From Bacteroidia bacterium (GTDB lineage: Bacteria > Bacteroidota > Bacteroidia > CAILMK01 > JBBDIG01): 64,000 bases of DNA. Position numbers and translations under genes: made by a program. Below the pieces are notes generated by a model that was given only the letters and a program-made list of their open reading frames with translations, had not been told where the DNA came from and ran no database searches. Below are positions 43,874 through 50,778 of the stretch, in pieces. Location: contig JBBDIG010000016.1 in NCBI GenBank assembly GCA_040880525.1, positions 1-64,000 on the forward strand, in the 5' to 3' direction. Within the stretch, counting starts at the first letter, position 1. Every line of letters starts with the position of its first letter.

Positions 43874-44071
43874 ATGAAAACAGCGTTAATATCATCTGAA
43901 TCTGGAAAGGACCTGAAGCTTATTCTCGAAATTGCAAAACGAATGGGGCTCAATTTCAAGCAACTCTCTGATGAGGAAATTGAGGATTTTGGTCTCATTG
44001 AAGCCATAAGATCAGGAAAAACGGGAGAAACGGTTAACACTGAAGAATTCCTGAAGGAACTGGAGCCTTGA
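43874..44071 (+). CDS. Antitoxin of a RelE-type module
   Basis: From the ATG at 43874 (MKTALISSESGKDLK) the product is 65 residues, with LEIAKRMGLNFKQLSDEEIED and an acidic C-terminus. It overlaps the toxin start (TTGA). It is similar in layout to 43655-43846, with shared phrases around L.EEE/DEE.ED. Confidence 0.72.
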   Translation: MKTALISSESGKDLKLILEIAKRMGLNFKQLSDEEIEDFGLIEAIRSGKTGETVNTEEFLKELEP

Positions 44072-44337
44072 TAGTCCTGATTGATAAAAAATTCAAGAAA
44101 GACCTAAGCGAAAAACGAGATGTCCAGTTAAACAAGAAAGTTGCTGCTGCTATTCGTGACGTACAGGTTGCTGGGACATTGCAGGAAATTCAGCACCTAA
44201 AAAAGCTTAAGGCTACAGGTGAATTCTACAGGATCAGGATTGGCGACTACAGAATTGGCATTGAGAAAACCGGATCAACCACCCTTTTATTTGTTCGATT
44301 TATTCATAGAAAAGACATCTATCGCTATTTCCCTTGA
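44068..44337 (+). CDS. RelE/ParE-type toxin (TTG start)
   Basis: The 89-residue product starts at TTG 44068, overlapping the antitoxin stop. It has the RelE-like order: IDKKFKKDLSEKRD, a helix with LNKKVAAAI, HLKKLKATGEFYRIRIGDYRIGI and a final strand LFVRFIHRKDIYRYFP. RelE toxins cut mRNA on the ribosome. It appears intact. htpG fragment C follows within ten bases. Confidence 0.88.
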   Translation: MIVLIDKKFKKDLSEKRDVQLNKKVAAAIRDVQVAGTLQEIQHLKKLKATGEFYRIRIGDYRIGIEKTGSTTLLFVRFIHRKDIYRYFP

Positions 44338-44346
44338 TCAGGTGAC

Positions 44347-44449
44347 CCGACCGTAGTTCAAAGCAGATCAGCAACTACATCGTGAAGAAGGTGGCCGGGA
44401 AGCTGGACGAACAGTTCAAGAACGAGCGCGAGTCATACGAGAGCAAGTG
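44347..44449 (+). pseudogene. htpG fragment C (codons about 320-354)
   Basis: It matches htpG 36471-36574 (GACCG..AAGCAGATCAGCAAC to GAGAGCAAGTG). The left edge is that of A1 and the right edge is that of B. The next bases belong to a PIN-domain remnant. Confidence 0.85.
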
Positions 44450-44602
44450 ATTAACAGGATTGACTACCTGGTAAGCTGGAATTACAAACATTCGGCAAAC
44501 GTTAACCGTGAAAGAAGAATAAAAGCAATAAACGAAGCAAATAATTATTTACATCCCATAAGGATATTAACACCCATTGAATTGATTCACTATGAAAACT
44601 GA
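44450..44602 (+). pseudogene. C-terminal remnant of a PIN-domain toxin
   Basis: The open frame reads INRIDYLVSWNYKHSANVN and ends ILTPIELIHYEN. This is the usual last third of a VapC-like PIN toxin (the phrase IDYLVSWN.KH is typical). The N-terminal catalytic part is missing and replaced by htpG fragment C. It overlaps the downstream small protein by 11 bases, as in an intact toxin/partner pair. Confidence 0.7.
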
Positions 44603-44768
44603 TGACCTAAAATCAATACAGGAAGTGTGGGAGTGGAAGGAAAGGGCAAACGCAAAAATCAAAGACCTTCCTACGGCTGAGCAACTTAATGCTATCCGTG
44701 AAAGTACCCGGAAAATCAGGGAATGGGTAGAAGCCCAAAAGGCTAAGAAGAAAGGCCAAGTTGCTTGA
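44592..44768 (+). CDS. Small partner (antitoxin-like) of the truncated PIN toxin
   Basis: The 58-residue ORF MKTDDLKSIQEVWEWKERAN has an all-helical, charged sequence. Proteins with the phrase SIQEVWEWKE commonly follow PIN toxins in Bacteroidetes and cyanobacteria and are presumed antitoxins. Here it is complete but its toxin is truncated. Confidence 0.55.
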   Translation: MKTDDLKSIQEVWEWKERANAKIKDLPTAEQLNAIRESTRKIREWVEAQKAKKKGQVA

Positions 44769-44773
44769 TAACA

Positions 44774-44851
44774 TTAAAATACTTTACGCTTGGCAAACTG
44801 TAACTCACAGCCATTTTCCCTCAGGTGTTTAATAAGTTTATGACGCTTCTT
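44774..44851 (-). pseudogene. HicA toxin remnant
   Basis: On the minus strand one frame reads KKRHKLIKHLRENGCELQF and then a stop. This is the N-terminal half of a HicA mRNA interferase (normally continuing through the catalytic histidine). A stop codon immediately precedes it, so it has no start. The catalytic part is absent. Confidence 0.65.
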
Positions 44852-45063
44852 TCACAGTCGATCACTTCAATAGTATATTGCTTCCCGGCAAATTCTTTCT
44901 TTAATTCATCCCGGTTTGCTTCCATTAACAACTTAAGTGCATCCTTTAAATTAGCTTTTAGTTCCTCAATTGTCTTCCCCTGTGAAAGTGCAGCCGGGAA
45001 TTCTTCCAGTTGGCCAACATACCAGCCATCTTCTGACTTTTCAATAATTGCTGTTAATTTCAT
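44821..45063 (-). CDS. hicB: HicB-family antitoxin
   Basis: The 80-residue product from 45063 (MKLTAIIEKSEDGWYVG) has the partial RNase H-like HicB fold with YVGQLEEFPAALSQGKTIEEL. Its final residues CERSVINLLNT come from reading into the HicA remnant in the wrong frame, so a small shift has altered its end. With no functional HicA it is an orphan or decaying antitoxin. Confidence 0.8.
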   Translation of the reverse strand: MKLTAIIEKSEDGWYVGQLEEFPAALSQGKTIEELKANLKDALKLLMEANRDELKKEFAGKQYTIEVIDCERSVINLLNT

Positions 45064-45110
45064 AAGTGTAAAGTTAAAAGGATTTAGACGCAAATAATGC
45101 ACCTGTTGTT

Positions 45111-45376
45111 GAATTTATGCGCAGATCAGCGACATGAGCAAACCCCGGTGGTGGCGGTATGATGATGGCCAACTTCCCCGAAAAGCACAACCTGAAGATC
45201 AACACAAACCACCCGCTGGCCCAAAAAACTCAGCAAAGCCGGACTGGTAGATGCCAAAGGAAAAGAAGTCTCCCCAAAGGGGGGAGATTTAGAGGGGGCC
45301 GCCAGTGCCAATAAGAAAGCACTTGCCAAGCAGGCGTTTTACCTGGCGCGGCTGTCAAAGGTTATTCAGCGGAAGG
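45111..45376 (+). pseudogene. htpG fragment D (codons about 550-635, with internal losses)
   Basis: From GAATTTATGCGCAGATCAGCG through SKPRWWR-like frameshifted sequence to GCGCGGCTGTCAAAG it follows htpG 37155-37374, then skips to CAGCGGA. It includes a half palindromic repeat (45267-45300) between VDAKG and ASANKK. Several one-base changes break the frame. Confidence 0.8.
45267..45300 (+). repeat. Half copy of the palindromic repeat in htpG fragment D
   Basis: AGTCTCCCCAAAGGGGGGAG and ATTTAGAGGGGGCC match the right half of 37054-37093 but sit about 70 codons further along the htpG coding sequence. Confidence 0.7.
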
Positions 45377-45465
45377 AATTTATTCAAGGGGGCTGTGTTG
45401 AAGAGGCTAAACGATTTTTGATTAGCGAGGTGAACATTTAGAATTCGTATAATTGTAATAAAGCG

Positions 45466-46407
45466 ATGATCATGAAAAATACCTCACCAACCTTTTTGTT
45501 ATTGGTAGCTCTAATGGGCTGCTTAATAAATGCGAATGCGCAGAATATGGTGCCAAATCCAGGTTTTGAAGAATTGAACACTTGTCCTTCGGAGCAAAGC
45601 CAACTCAATGCTACCAAAAACTGGCATAGTTTACGTGAAACCCCGGACTACTTTAATACCTGCGCAAAACCCGGCATGTCACCTACACAGTTCAATGCCG
45701 GGATACCTCGTAATACCTGGGGATATCAACCGGCTGCGTATGGAGAGGGGTATGCCGGTATTATGCTGTATTATTCACCTCAGGTTGACTTCCGTGAATT
45801 TTTAACGGTCAAGCTAAAGGAACCACTCATTTCAGGAAGGCGCTATCAAATAAGTTTTGTAGTAAGCCTGGCTAACCACGGTGGAAGAAATCCCCCCCAT
45901 ATGAGCTGCAACAACTTGGGCATTCTATTTAATTTTGGAAGCATCGAAGGGATCCCCAACTTTGCGCATGCGTTTATTGATACTTTGATTGAAGATACGC
46001 TTCAGTGGGTAGAAGTTAAATTCAACTACCTGGCAGATCAGGCTTATACCCACCTTGCCATCGGCAACTTCTTTGATGATGCTAATACAATAAAAAATAA
46101 AACCTCGTTCTTCTCGCAATATGCCTTTTATTATATTGACGAAGTAAAGGTTATAGCAAACAGGCCACAAATAGTTATTCATCCCAATCCAGTAACCGAG
46201 CAAGTCTTTATCACCAGTTCAGAAGACTTTAGTCCGGATGTTTCATGCAAGATGTACAGCGTTAATGGGCAGAGAATAAACATCGAAGCTATTTTGCATT
46301 CCAGCAATCAGCTCAGTATATATTTCGAAGCATATCGCCCCGGTATCTATATTTTAAGATTAAGGGATAAGGCCGAAGTTTGGCAGGAAAAAATCCTCAA
46401 GATTTAA
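45466..46407 (+). CDS. T9SS type A cargo protein with N-terminal carbohydrate-binding-like domain
   Basis: The 313-residue product has a signal peptide (ending LINANAQ) and begins the mature part with NMVPNPGFEELNTCPSEQS, a common opening of Bacteroidetes surface proteins with a CBM-like jelly-roll. Segments PLISGRRYQISFVVSLA and AYTHLAIGNFFDD fit such a fold. It ends with a type A sorting domain (IVIHPNPVTEQVFIT, GIYILRLRDKAEV). It lies between htpG fragments D and E, so it is one of the cassettes. A possible second start is at 45472. Confidence 0.78.
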   Translation: MIMKNTSPTFLLLVALMGCLINANAQNMVPNPGFEELNTCPSEQSQLNATKNWHSLRETPDYFNTCAKPGMSPTQFNAGIPRNTWGYQPAAYGEGYAGIMLYYSPQVDFREFLTVKLKEPLISGRRYQISFVVSLANHGGRNPPHMSCNNLGILFNFGSIEGIPNFAHAFIDTLIEDTLQWVEVKFNYLADQAYTHLAIGNFFDDANTIKNKTSFFSQYAFYYIDEVKVIANRPQIVIHPNPVTEQVFITSSEDFSPDVSCKMYSVNGQRINIEAILHSSNQLSIYFEAYRPGIYILRLRDKAEVWQEKILKI

Positions 46408-46433
46408 GTTCTTTCAGATTGATGAGACTACTG

Positions 46434-46664
46434 AGTCGGAATGATGATGGGCAACTTCCCCGAGAAGTACAATCTGAAGATCAACACCAACCACCCGTTG
46501 GCGCAGAAGCTCAGCGAAGCCGGACTGGTAGATGCCAAAGGAAAAGAAGTCTCCCCTTTGGGGGAGATTTAGAGGGGGCCTTTGACCTGGCGCGGCTAAG
46601 CCAGAATATGCTGAAAGGGAAGGAACTGACGGAGTTTGTGCAGCGTAGCATCAACAGGCTGTAA
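46434..46664 (+). pseudogene. htpG fragment E (codons about 563-639, includes the stop)
   Basis: It begins at CGGAATGATGATGGGC (htpG 37198), carries the half palindromic repeat after VDAKGKE (46548-46580), then skips to FDLARLSQNMLKGKELTEFV and ends QRSINRL with TAA. The absence of the SADKKALAKQ segment shows a deletion at the repeat. Confidence 0.85.
46548..46580 (+). repeat. Half copy of the palindromic repeat in htpG fragment E
   Basis: AGTCTCCCCTTTGGGGGAGA followed by TTTAGAGGGGGCC, at the same place as in fragment D, so these two fragments descend from one htpG lineage. Confidence 0.7.
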
Positions 46665-46726
46665 GTCAAAGGAACTAACCTCAGGTTGAAATGTTGCGTA
46701 TATTTACACCCATAAAATTTTGTTGT

Positions 46727-46957
46727 ATGAACATTCAGCTTATTTCTGACAGTAACGGAAAAACCACTGGCATTTTCATTCCCATAGAAGAATGGAATGA
46801 ACTTAAAATGAAATTCAAAGGGCTTGAAGATGAGGAGATGGATATACCAGCTTGGCAGAAGCTCAAAATTGAACAACGGCTAAAGGATTATAGAAAAAAG
46901 CCAAAAGAAGCTTTGGATTTTGATAACACAATTGATGAAGTAGATAATTCCATATAA
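46727..46957 (+). CDS. Phd/YefM-like antitoxin
   Basis: From the ATG at 46727 (MNIQLISDSNGKTTG) the 76-residue product has IFIPIEEWNELKMKFKG and an acidic tail with LDFDNTIDEV. This matches short antitoxins that precede RelE/ParE toxins. It overlaps the toxin start by one base (TAATG). Confidence 0.7.
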   Translation: MNIQLISDSNGKTTGIFIPIEEWNELKMKFKGLEDEEMDIPAWQKLKIEQRLKDYRKKPKEALDFDNTIDEVDNSI

Positions 46958-47252
46958 TGTTTAAGGTAATTATATTACCCAAAGCCGCTGAGGACATTCT
47001 AGCAGCGGCCAAATGGTATAATTCCAGGCAAAAAGGCCTCGGTAAAAGATTTACGGCCAAGGTTAGAGAAAAAGTTCACTTTATAAAGCAGAACCCAACA
47101 GCAGTACCCATACGGTATAACGAAGTAAGAACTGCGCTATTGGATACTTTTCCATACATGGTTTATTTGTTGTGGAAGATATTAGTCAACAGGTCGTGAT
47201 CCTGGCTGTTTTTCACACTTCCTTAGACCCGGAAAAGTGGAAGAAAAAATAA
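46957..47252 (+). pseudogene. RelE/ParE-family toxin broken by a one-base frameshift
   Basis: The frame opens MFKVIILPKAAEDILAAA and continues with WYNSRQKGLGKRFTAKV and VRTALLDTFPYMVY, a classic ParE pattern, then stops after ILVNRS at 47199. One frame over, the expected ending VVEDISQQVVILAVFHTSLD leads to EKWKKK and TAA at 47250-47252. One T is missing in the run near 47168. The toxin is therefore probably inactive, while its antitoxin is intact. Confidence 0.82.
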
Positions 47253-47257
47253 TAATC

Positions 47258-47347
47258 GAACCCGAAGAACCACCGCTGGTCATCCCCCGCGATGAATTTA
47301 TACGTAGGATGGCCTACATGAGCAAACCTGATGGCGGAATGATGCCG
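47258..47347 (+). pseudogene. htpG fragment F (codons about 537-567)
   Basis: EPEEPPLVIPRDEFIRRMAY then SKPDGGMM matches htpG 37123-37210, with the SKP variant. It begins right after the original toxin stop and ends where the inverted-repeat element at 47353 starts. Confidence 0.8.
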
Positions 47348-47352
47348 CCTAA

Positions 47353-47490
47353 ATGTAGGTCGGATTTGCAATCCGACAATTTCGCGGTAGCGAAATACCT
47401 GCGATGCCTGAAGCTACCAGAGGTGAATTTCTATTGGTTCCGTGTAGCCCATGCGGGCTTGTCGTAACACAACTAACTACCGACCTACAT
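47353..47490. mobile_element. MITE-like element with 11-bp terminal inverted repeats
   Basis: ATGTAGGTCGG (47353-47363) and CCGACCTACAT (47480-47490) are perfect inverted ends of a 138-bp non-coding element. Inside are three small hairpins: GTCGGATT/AATCCGAC, TTCGC/GCGAA and AGCCC/GGGCT. It replaced about 95 bases of htpG-like sequence between fragments F and F2. No transposase is encoded. Confidence 0.65.
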
Positions 47491-47502
47491 GAACTGACCA
47501 GT

Positions 47503-47558
47503 GGCACTGAAACCACTAATGCTGACGAGAAGGTGCTCGCCAGGCAGAGGTGGGGTAT
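47503..47558 (+). pseudogene. htpG fragment F2 (codons about 597-612)
   Basis: GTETTNADEKVLARQR resembles GSETASADKKALAKQA of htpG. It follows the MITE-like element and completes the alignment begun by fragment F. Confidence 0.6.
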
Positions 47559-47694
47559 AAAAAAATTGTAAAGACGTAATTTCCTTTTAGATCTTTGCTC
47601 ATCTGGCTCATTAAGAAATCATGTGCAGAAGTAGCCGGAATCAGAAGCAGTTAATTATGTTTAATAAAAAAAGGTTAAAATAACAAAACTCAAA
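47559..47694. other. AT-rich spacer
   Basis: No gene or repeat is visible. It separates the accessory array from the convergent T9SS gene. Confidence 0.4.
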
Positions 47695-48789
47695 TTACTT
47701 TATTACACTAACCCTGGCCTGCCTTGTCCCTTTTTTATCCTGAACAAGGAGCAGATAGTTTCCAGCGCTCAGGCCACTCACATTCAGTTTTGCTATTTTA
47801 CTACCAGCAAATATTTGCTTTTCAATTACCAATTTACCGTTTAAATTAAAAAGCATGATCCGTGTATTAAAATTAAAATTGTATTGAATATTTAATTGGG
47901 AAAAAGCAGGCGATGGGAAGATTTTCATATCCTCTGGTTTTTCAGCTATCGGTTCGGTTAAGGTAGGGTTGCTTTGTGCCGGCTTTCCTATGAAAAATCC
48001 GGAGATGGGAAGGAAATTGCCGGCTACCATTCTTCCGGAAACGGACATAACGGGAATCCCTTCATTACGAGCCAGCCACTCATACGTTACCTCCTGCTCT
48101 GGCGGGGTGCGAATTCCCTGACCCAGCGTATCCATGTATATGGAGTCCTCCCGGAGGATCAGCGTTCGTACGCGAAGCACCTCGAACGTATCGGCAGGTG
48201 TAATGAGCGTGCCGTGGCCGTCCACGTGCACTTTTCTTATCAGGGCCTGCTCATAATAACCAAGCCCCGGCAACTGAATATTAAAGAAAGCGGTGGAAGA
48301 ATCCCTGTCAGTAAATTCCAGCGGAAACTTATAAATTTCATCGGGATCAGCATATTTCACCGGGAAAGGAAAGCCACTGAATTCGAAAGTGAAACCTGTA
48401 TGTATAAATGCAGAAGAGGTTTTGTTGATGATGAGCGTTCCGCTGTTGGGGATGGGTATAGGCAGCGGAAGTGAATCCAGCCCCGGTACAGCAGTGTTAA
48501 TAGCCAGGTTGCCGCTGTTGAAGAATGCCAGCCGGACAGGAAGCGGCAAACTTGAGAAACTCAGGAAGCTGTCAGTTTCCTGCGACCCGGCTGTGAGATT
48601 GCTGAAATTCCAGGTTTGGTTGGCGCCTGTCTGCTGCACATCAAGTTGAAGGACGTTCAGGATATTGGTAAACTCATAGCCAACATTGGCCTGTGGCATA
48701 TCGCTGCTCCCAATTACGATTTGGGCCATTGAACGGGCAGGCGAAAAAACGAAGAACAGGGGCAGAAAAATCAGCGTCAGGATTTTCAT
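47695..48789 (-). CDS. T9SS type A cargo protein
   Basis: Starting at 48789 (MKILTLIFLPLFF), the 364-residue product has a signal peptide ending RSMAQ and a beta-rich body of unknown fold, with NQTWNFSNLTAGSQETDSF and FEFSGFPFPVKYADPDE. It ends with a type A sorting domain (FPSPAFSQLNIQYNFN, MLFNLNGKLVIEKQ, GNYLLLVQDKKG). No catalytic motif is seen. It is divergent from dnaG with only 56 bases between. Confidence 0.78.
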   Translation of the reverse strand: MKILTLIFLPLFFVFSPARSMAQIVIGSSDMPQANVGYEFTNILNVLQLDVQQTGANQTWNFSNLTAGSQETDSFLSFSSLPLPVRLAFFNSGNLAINTAVPGLDSLPLPIPIPNSGTLIINKTSSAFIHTGFTFEFSGFPFPVKYADPDEIYKFPLEFTDRDSSTAFFNIQLPGLGYYEQALIRKVHVDGHGTLITPADTFEVLRVRTLILREDSIYMDTLGQGIRTPPEQEVTYEWLARNEGIPVMSVSGRMVAGNFLPISGFFIGKPAQSNPTLTEPIAEKPEDMKIFPSPAFSQLNIQYNFNFNTRIMLFNLNGKLVIEKQIFAGSKIAKLNVSGLSAGNYLLLVQDKKGTRQARVSVIK

Positions 48790-48845
48790 AATTGTAATTT
48801 TGAAACCATCCAAAATTAAGGAATTTGAAGCGGTAGTCCATATTT

Positions 48846-50765
48846 ATGATTAAACAGGAAACAATTGATCAGGTAATTGCCACCGCTCCGGTAGAGGAAG
48901 TGATTGGTGAATACGTACACCTGAAAAAGAGGGGAGTCAATTTCATTGGCCTCTGCCCGTTTCATGATGAAAAAACACCTTCCTTCAATGTTTCTCCGGT
49001 AAAAAATATTTACAAATGCTTTGGCTGCGGCAAGGGTGGGGACGTGATCCGTTTTATGATGGAGCACGAAAAGTACAGCTACCCGGAGGCGATACGCTTC
49101 CTGGCGCAGAAGTATAACATACCGGTGCTGGAAGATGGGCAACAATATTCTGAGGAGGAAAAGGACGAGCGCGAGAGTCTTTATATCGTAATGAACTTCG
49201 CGAAGCAGTATTATCATAACCTTCTTCTCGAAAGCGATGAAGGGAAATCCATCGGGCTATCCTATTTCTACGAACGAGGGTTTAAGGACAGCACAGTGCA
49301 GGCGTATGAACTGGGCTGGAGTCCTTCCGGCAGAAGTACGTTCTCTGACCATGCGCTGAAAAGCAGCTACTCCAAAGAAGTGCTGCTAAAGGCCGGCCTC
49401 AGCTTCGAGACTAAGGATGGCAGCCTGATGGATCGTTTCCGGGAGCGGGTTATGTTCCCGATCCACAGCATCTCAGGCCGGGCGATAGGTTTTGGAGGAC
49501 GCACGCTCAAAACCAAGAGTAAAGAGGCGAAGTACATCAATACGCCTGAAACGGATATTTACCACAAGAGCCGCATTTTGTATGGCATTTCGCAGGCCCG
49601 GAAAGCCATACGGGAGCAGGATGGCTGTTTGCTGGTGGAAGGTTACACCGATGTGCTGTCGCTTTTCCAGAAAGGAATACTCAATGTGGTGGCTTCTTCA
49701 GGAACCAGCCTCACCGAGGAACAGGTAAGGCTGATAAAGCGATATACTGAAAACGTAACGCTGCTCTTTGATGGAGATGCAGCGGGTACGAAAGCCGCGC
49801 TGCGGGGCATTGACATCGTGCTCCAGGGTGGGTTGAACGTGAAAACCGTGATTTTACCTGAAGGTGAAGACCCCGATTCTTTTGCCAGGGCGCACAAACA
49901 AGAGGAGATCGAAAAGTTTGTTTCCGAAAAGGCAGAAGACTTTGTGCTCTTCAAAGCAAAATTGCTCCTGGGCGAAAAAACGAATGACCCGTTACACAAA
50001 GCTCAGGTTACGAAGGATATAGTGACAAGCATTGCCCAGATCCCCGACCAGTTGAAGAGAAGTATTTTCGTGAAGGAAGCCGGACGGCTGCTGGAAATTG
50101 ATGAACAGGTGCTGTATGCTGAGCTGAATAAAACCATAGCACAGAAATACAGGAAAGGCTGGCAAAAACCTGCTGATGAGGAGGCGGCACCTCCGCCTGA
50201 GCCGGATGAAAAGGAAGCTGCCGGCACAGCGGCTTCTGTAAGCATTGATCTTTCTGAACGCACCATCATTAGCCTCGTCCTTAAATTTGGTACAGAAGTG
50301 CTGAAAGATGATGTGAAAGTGGCGGATTATGTATTTCAGGAAATAGGCACCACGGAATGGAGCAACACCAATTACCAGGAAATGGTAGAGGAATATCTGC
50401 AGATGCAGGAAAAGAATGAGGCAGTTACCCTCAATCAGTTTCTGCATCACAAAAACCAGGAACTGCAACAACTATCTGTTGACCTGCTGGGCCAGAAATA
50501 TACATTGAGCCCTCGCTGGAAGGAAATTGCAGGAAAGGACATGGAGGCGCAGCTCCAGTTTTATTATCCGCAGGTAATGGGCTGCATGCGCCATCTCAAG
50601 ATGAAGAAGCTGCTGAACCTGATCATTGAGAACCAGGAAGAAATAAAGAAGGCAGAAAAGGAAGGCGATGAGGAAGAACTGACAGAGCTGCTGGAAGTGC
50701 AGAAACACCTGAATGATCTGAAAAAGGAAATTGGGAAAGAACTCGGTATGGTGGTAGTGCGCTGA
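48846..50765 (+). CDS. dnaG: DNA primase
   Basis: DnaG makes RNA primers at the replication fork. The 639-residue product has the CHC2 zinc finger (FIGLCPFHDEKTPSFNV and YKCFGCGKGGDVI), the catalytic core with GRAIGFGGRTL, the TOPRIM motifs LLVEGYTDVLS and TLLFDGDAAGTKAA, and a C-terminal helicase-binding region. All key residues (EGYxD, DxD-type acidic residues) are present. A Glu/Pro/Ala-rich linker lies around residues 445-470. Confidence 0.97.
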   Translation: MIKQETIDQVIATAPVEEVIGEYVHLKKRGVNFIGLCPFHDEKTPSFNVSPVKNIYKCFGCGKGGDVIRFMMEHEKYSYPEAIRFLAQKYNIPVLEDGQQYSEEEKDERESLYIVMNFAKQYYHNLLLESDEGKSIGLSYFYERGFKDSTVQAYELGWSPSGRSTFSDHALKSSYSKEVLLKAGLSFETKDGSLMDRFRERVMFPIHSISGRAIGFGGRTLKTKSKEAKYINTPETDIYHKSRILYGISQARKAIREQDGCLLVEGYTDVLSLFQKGILNVVASSGTSLTEEQVRLIKRYTENVTLLFDGDAAGTKAALRGIDIVLQGGLNVKTVILPEGEDPDSFARAHKQEEIEKFVSEKAEDFVLFKAKLLLGEKTNDPLHKAQVTKDIVTSIAQIPDQLKRSIFVKEAGRLLEIDEQVLYAELNKTIAQKYRKGWQKPADEEAAPPPEPDEKEAAGTAASVSIDLSERTIISLVLKFGTEVLKDDVKVADYVFQEIGTTEWSNTNYQEMVEEYLQMQEKNEAVTLNQFLHHKNQELQQLSVDLLGQKYTLSPRWKEIAGKDMEAQLQFYYPQVMGCMRHLKMKKLLNLIIENQEEIKKAEKEGDEEELTELLEVQKHLNDLKKEIGKELGMVVVR

Positions 50766-50778
50766 TTAAGAAACCCGG

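Noticed and set aside
41700-47600. True integron
   Set aside because: No integrase gene and no attC-like folded sites; the separators are protein-coding htpG pieces.
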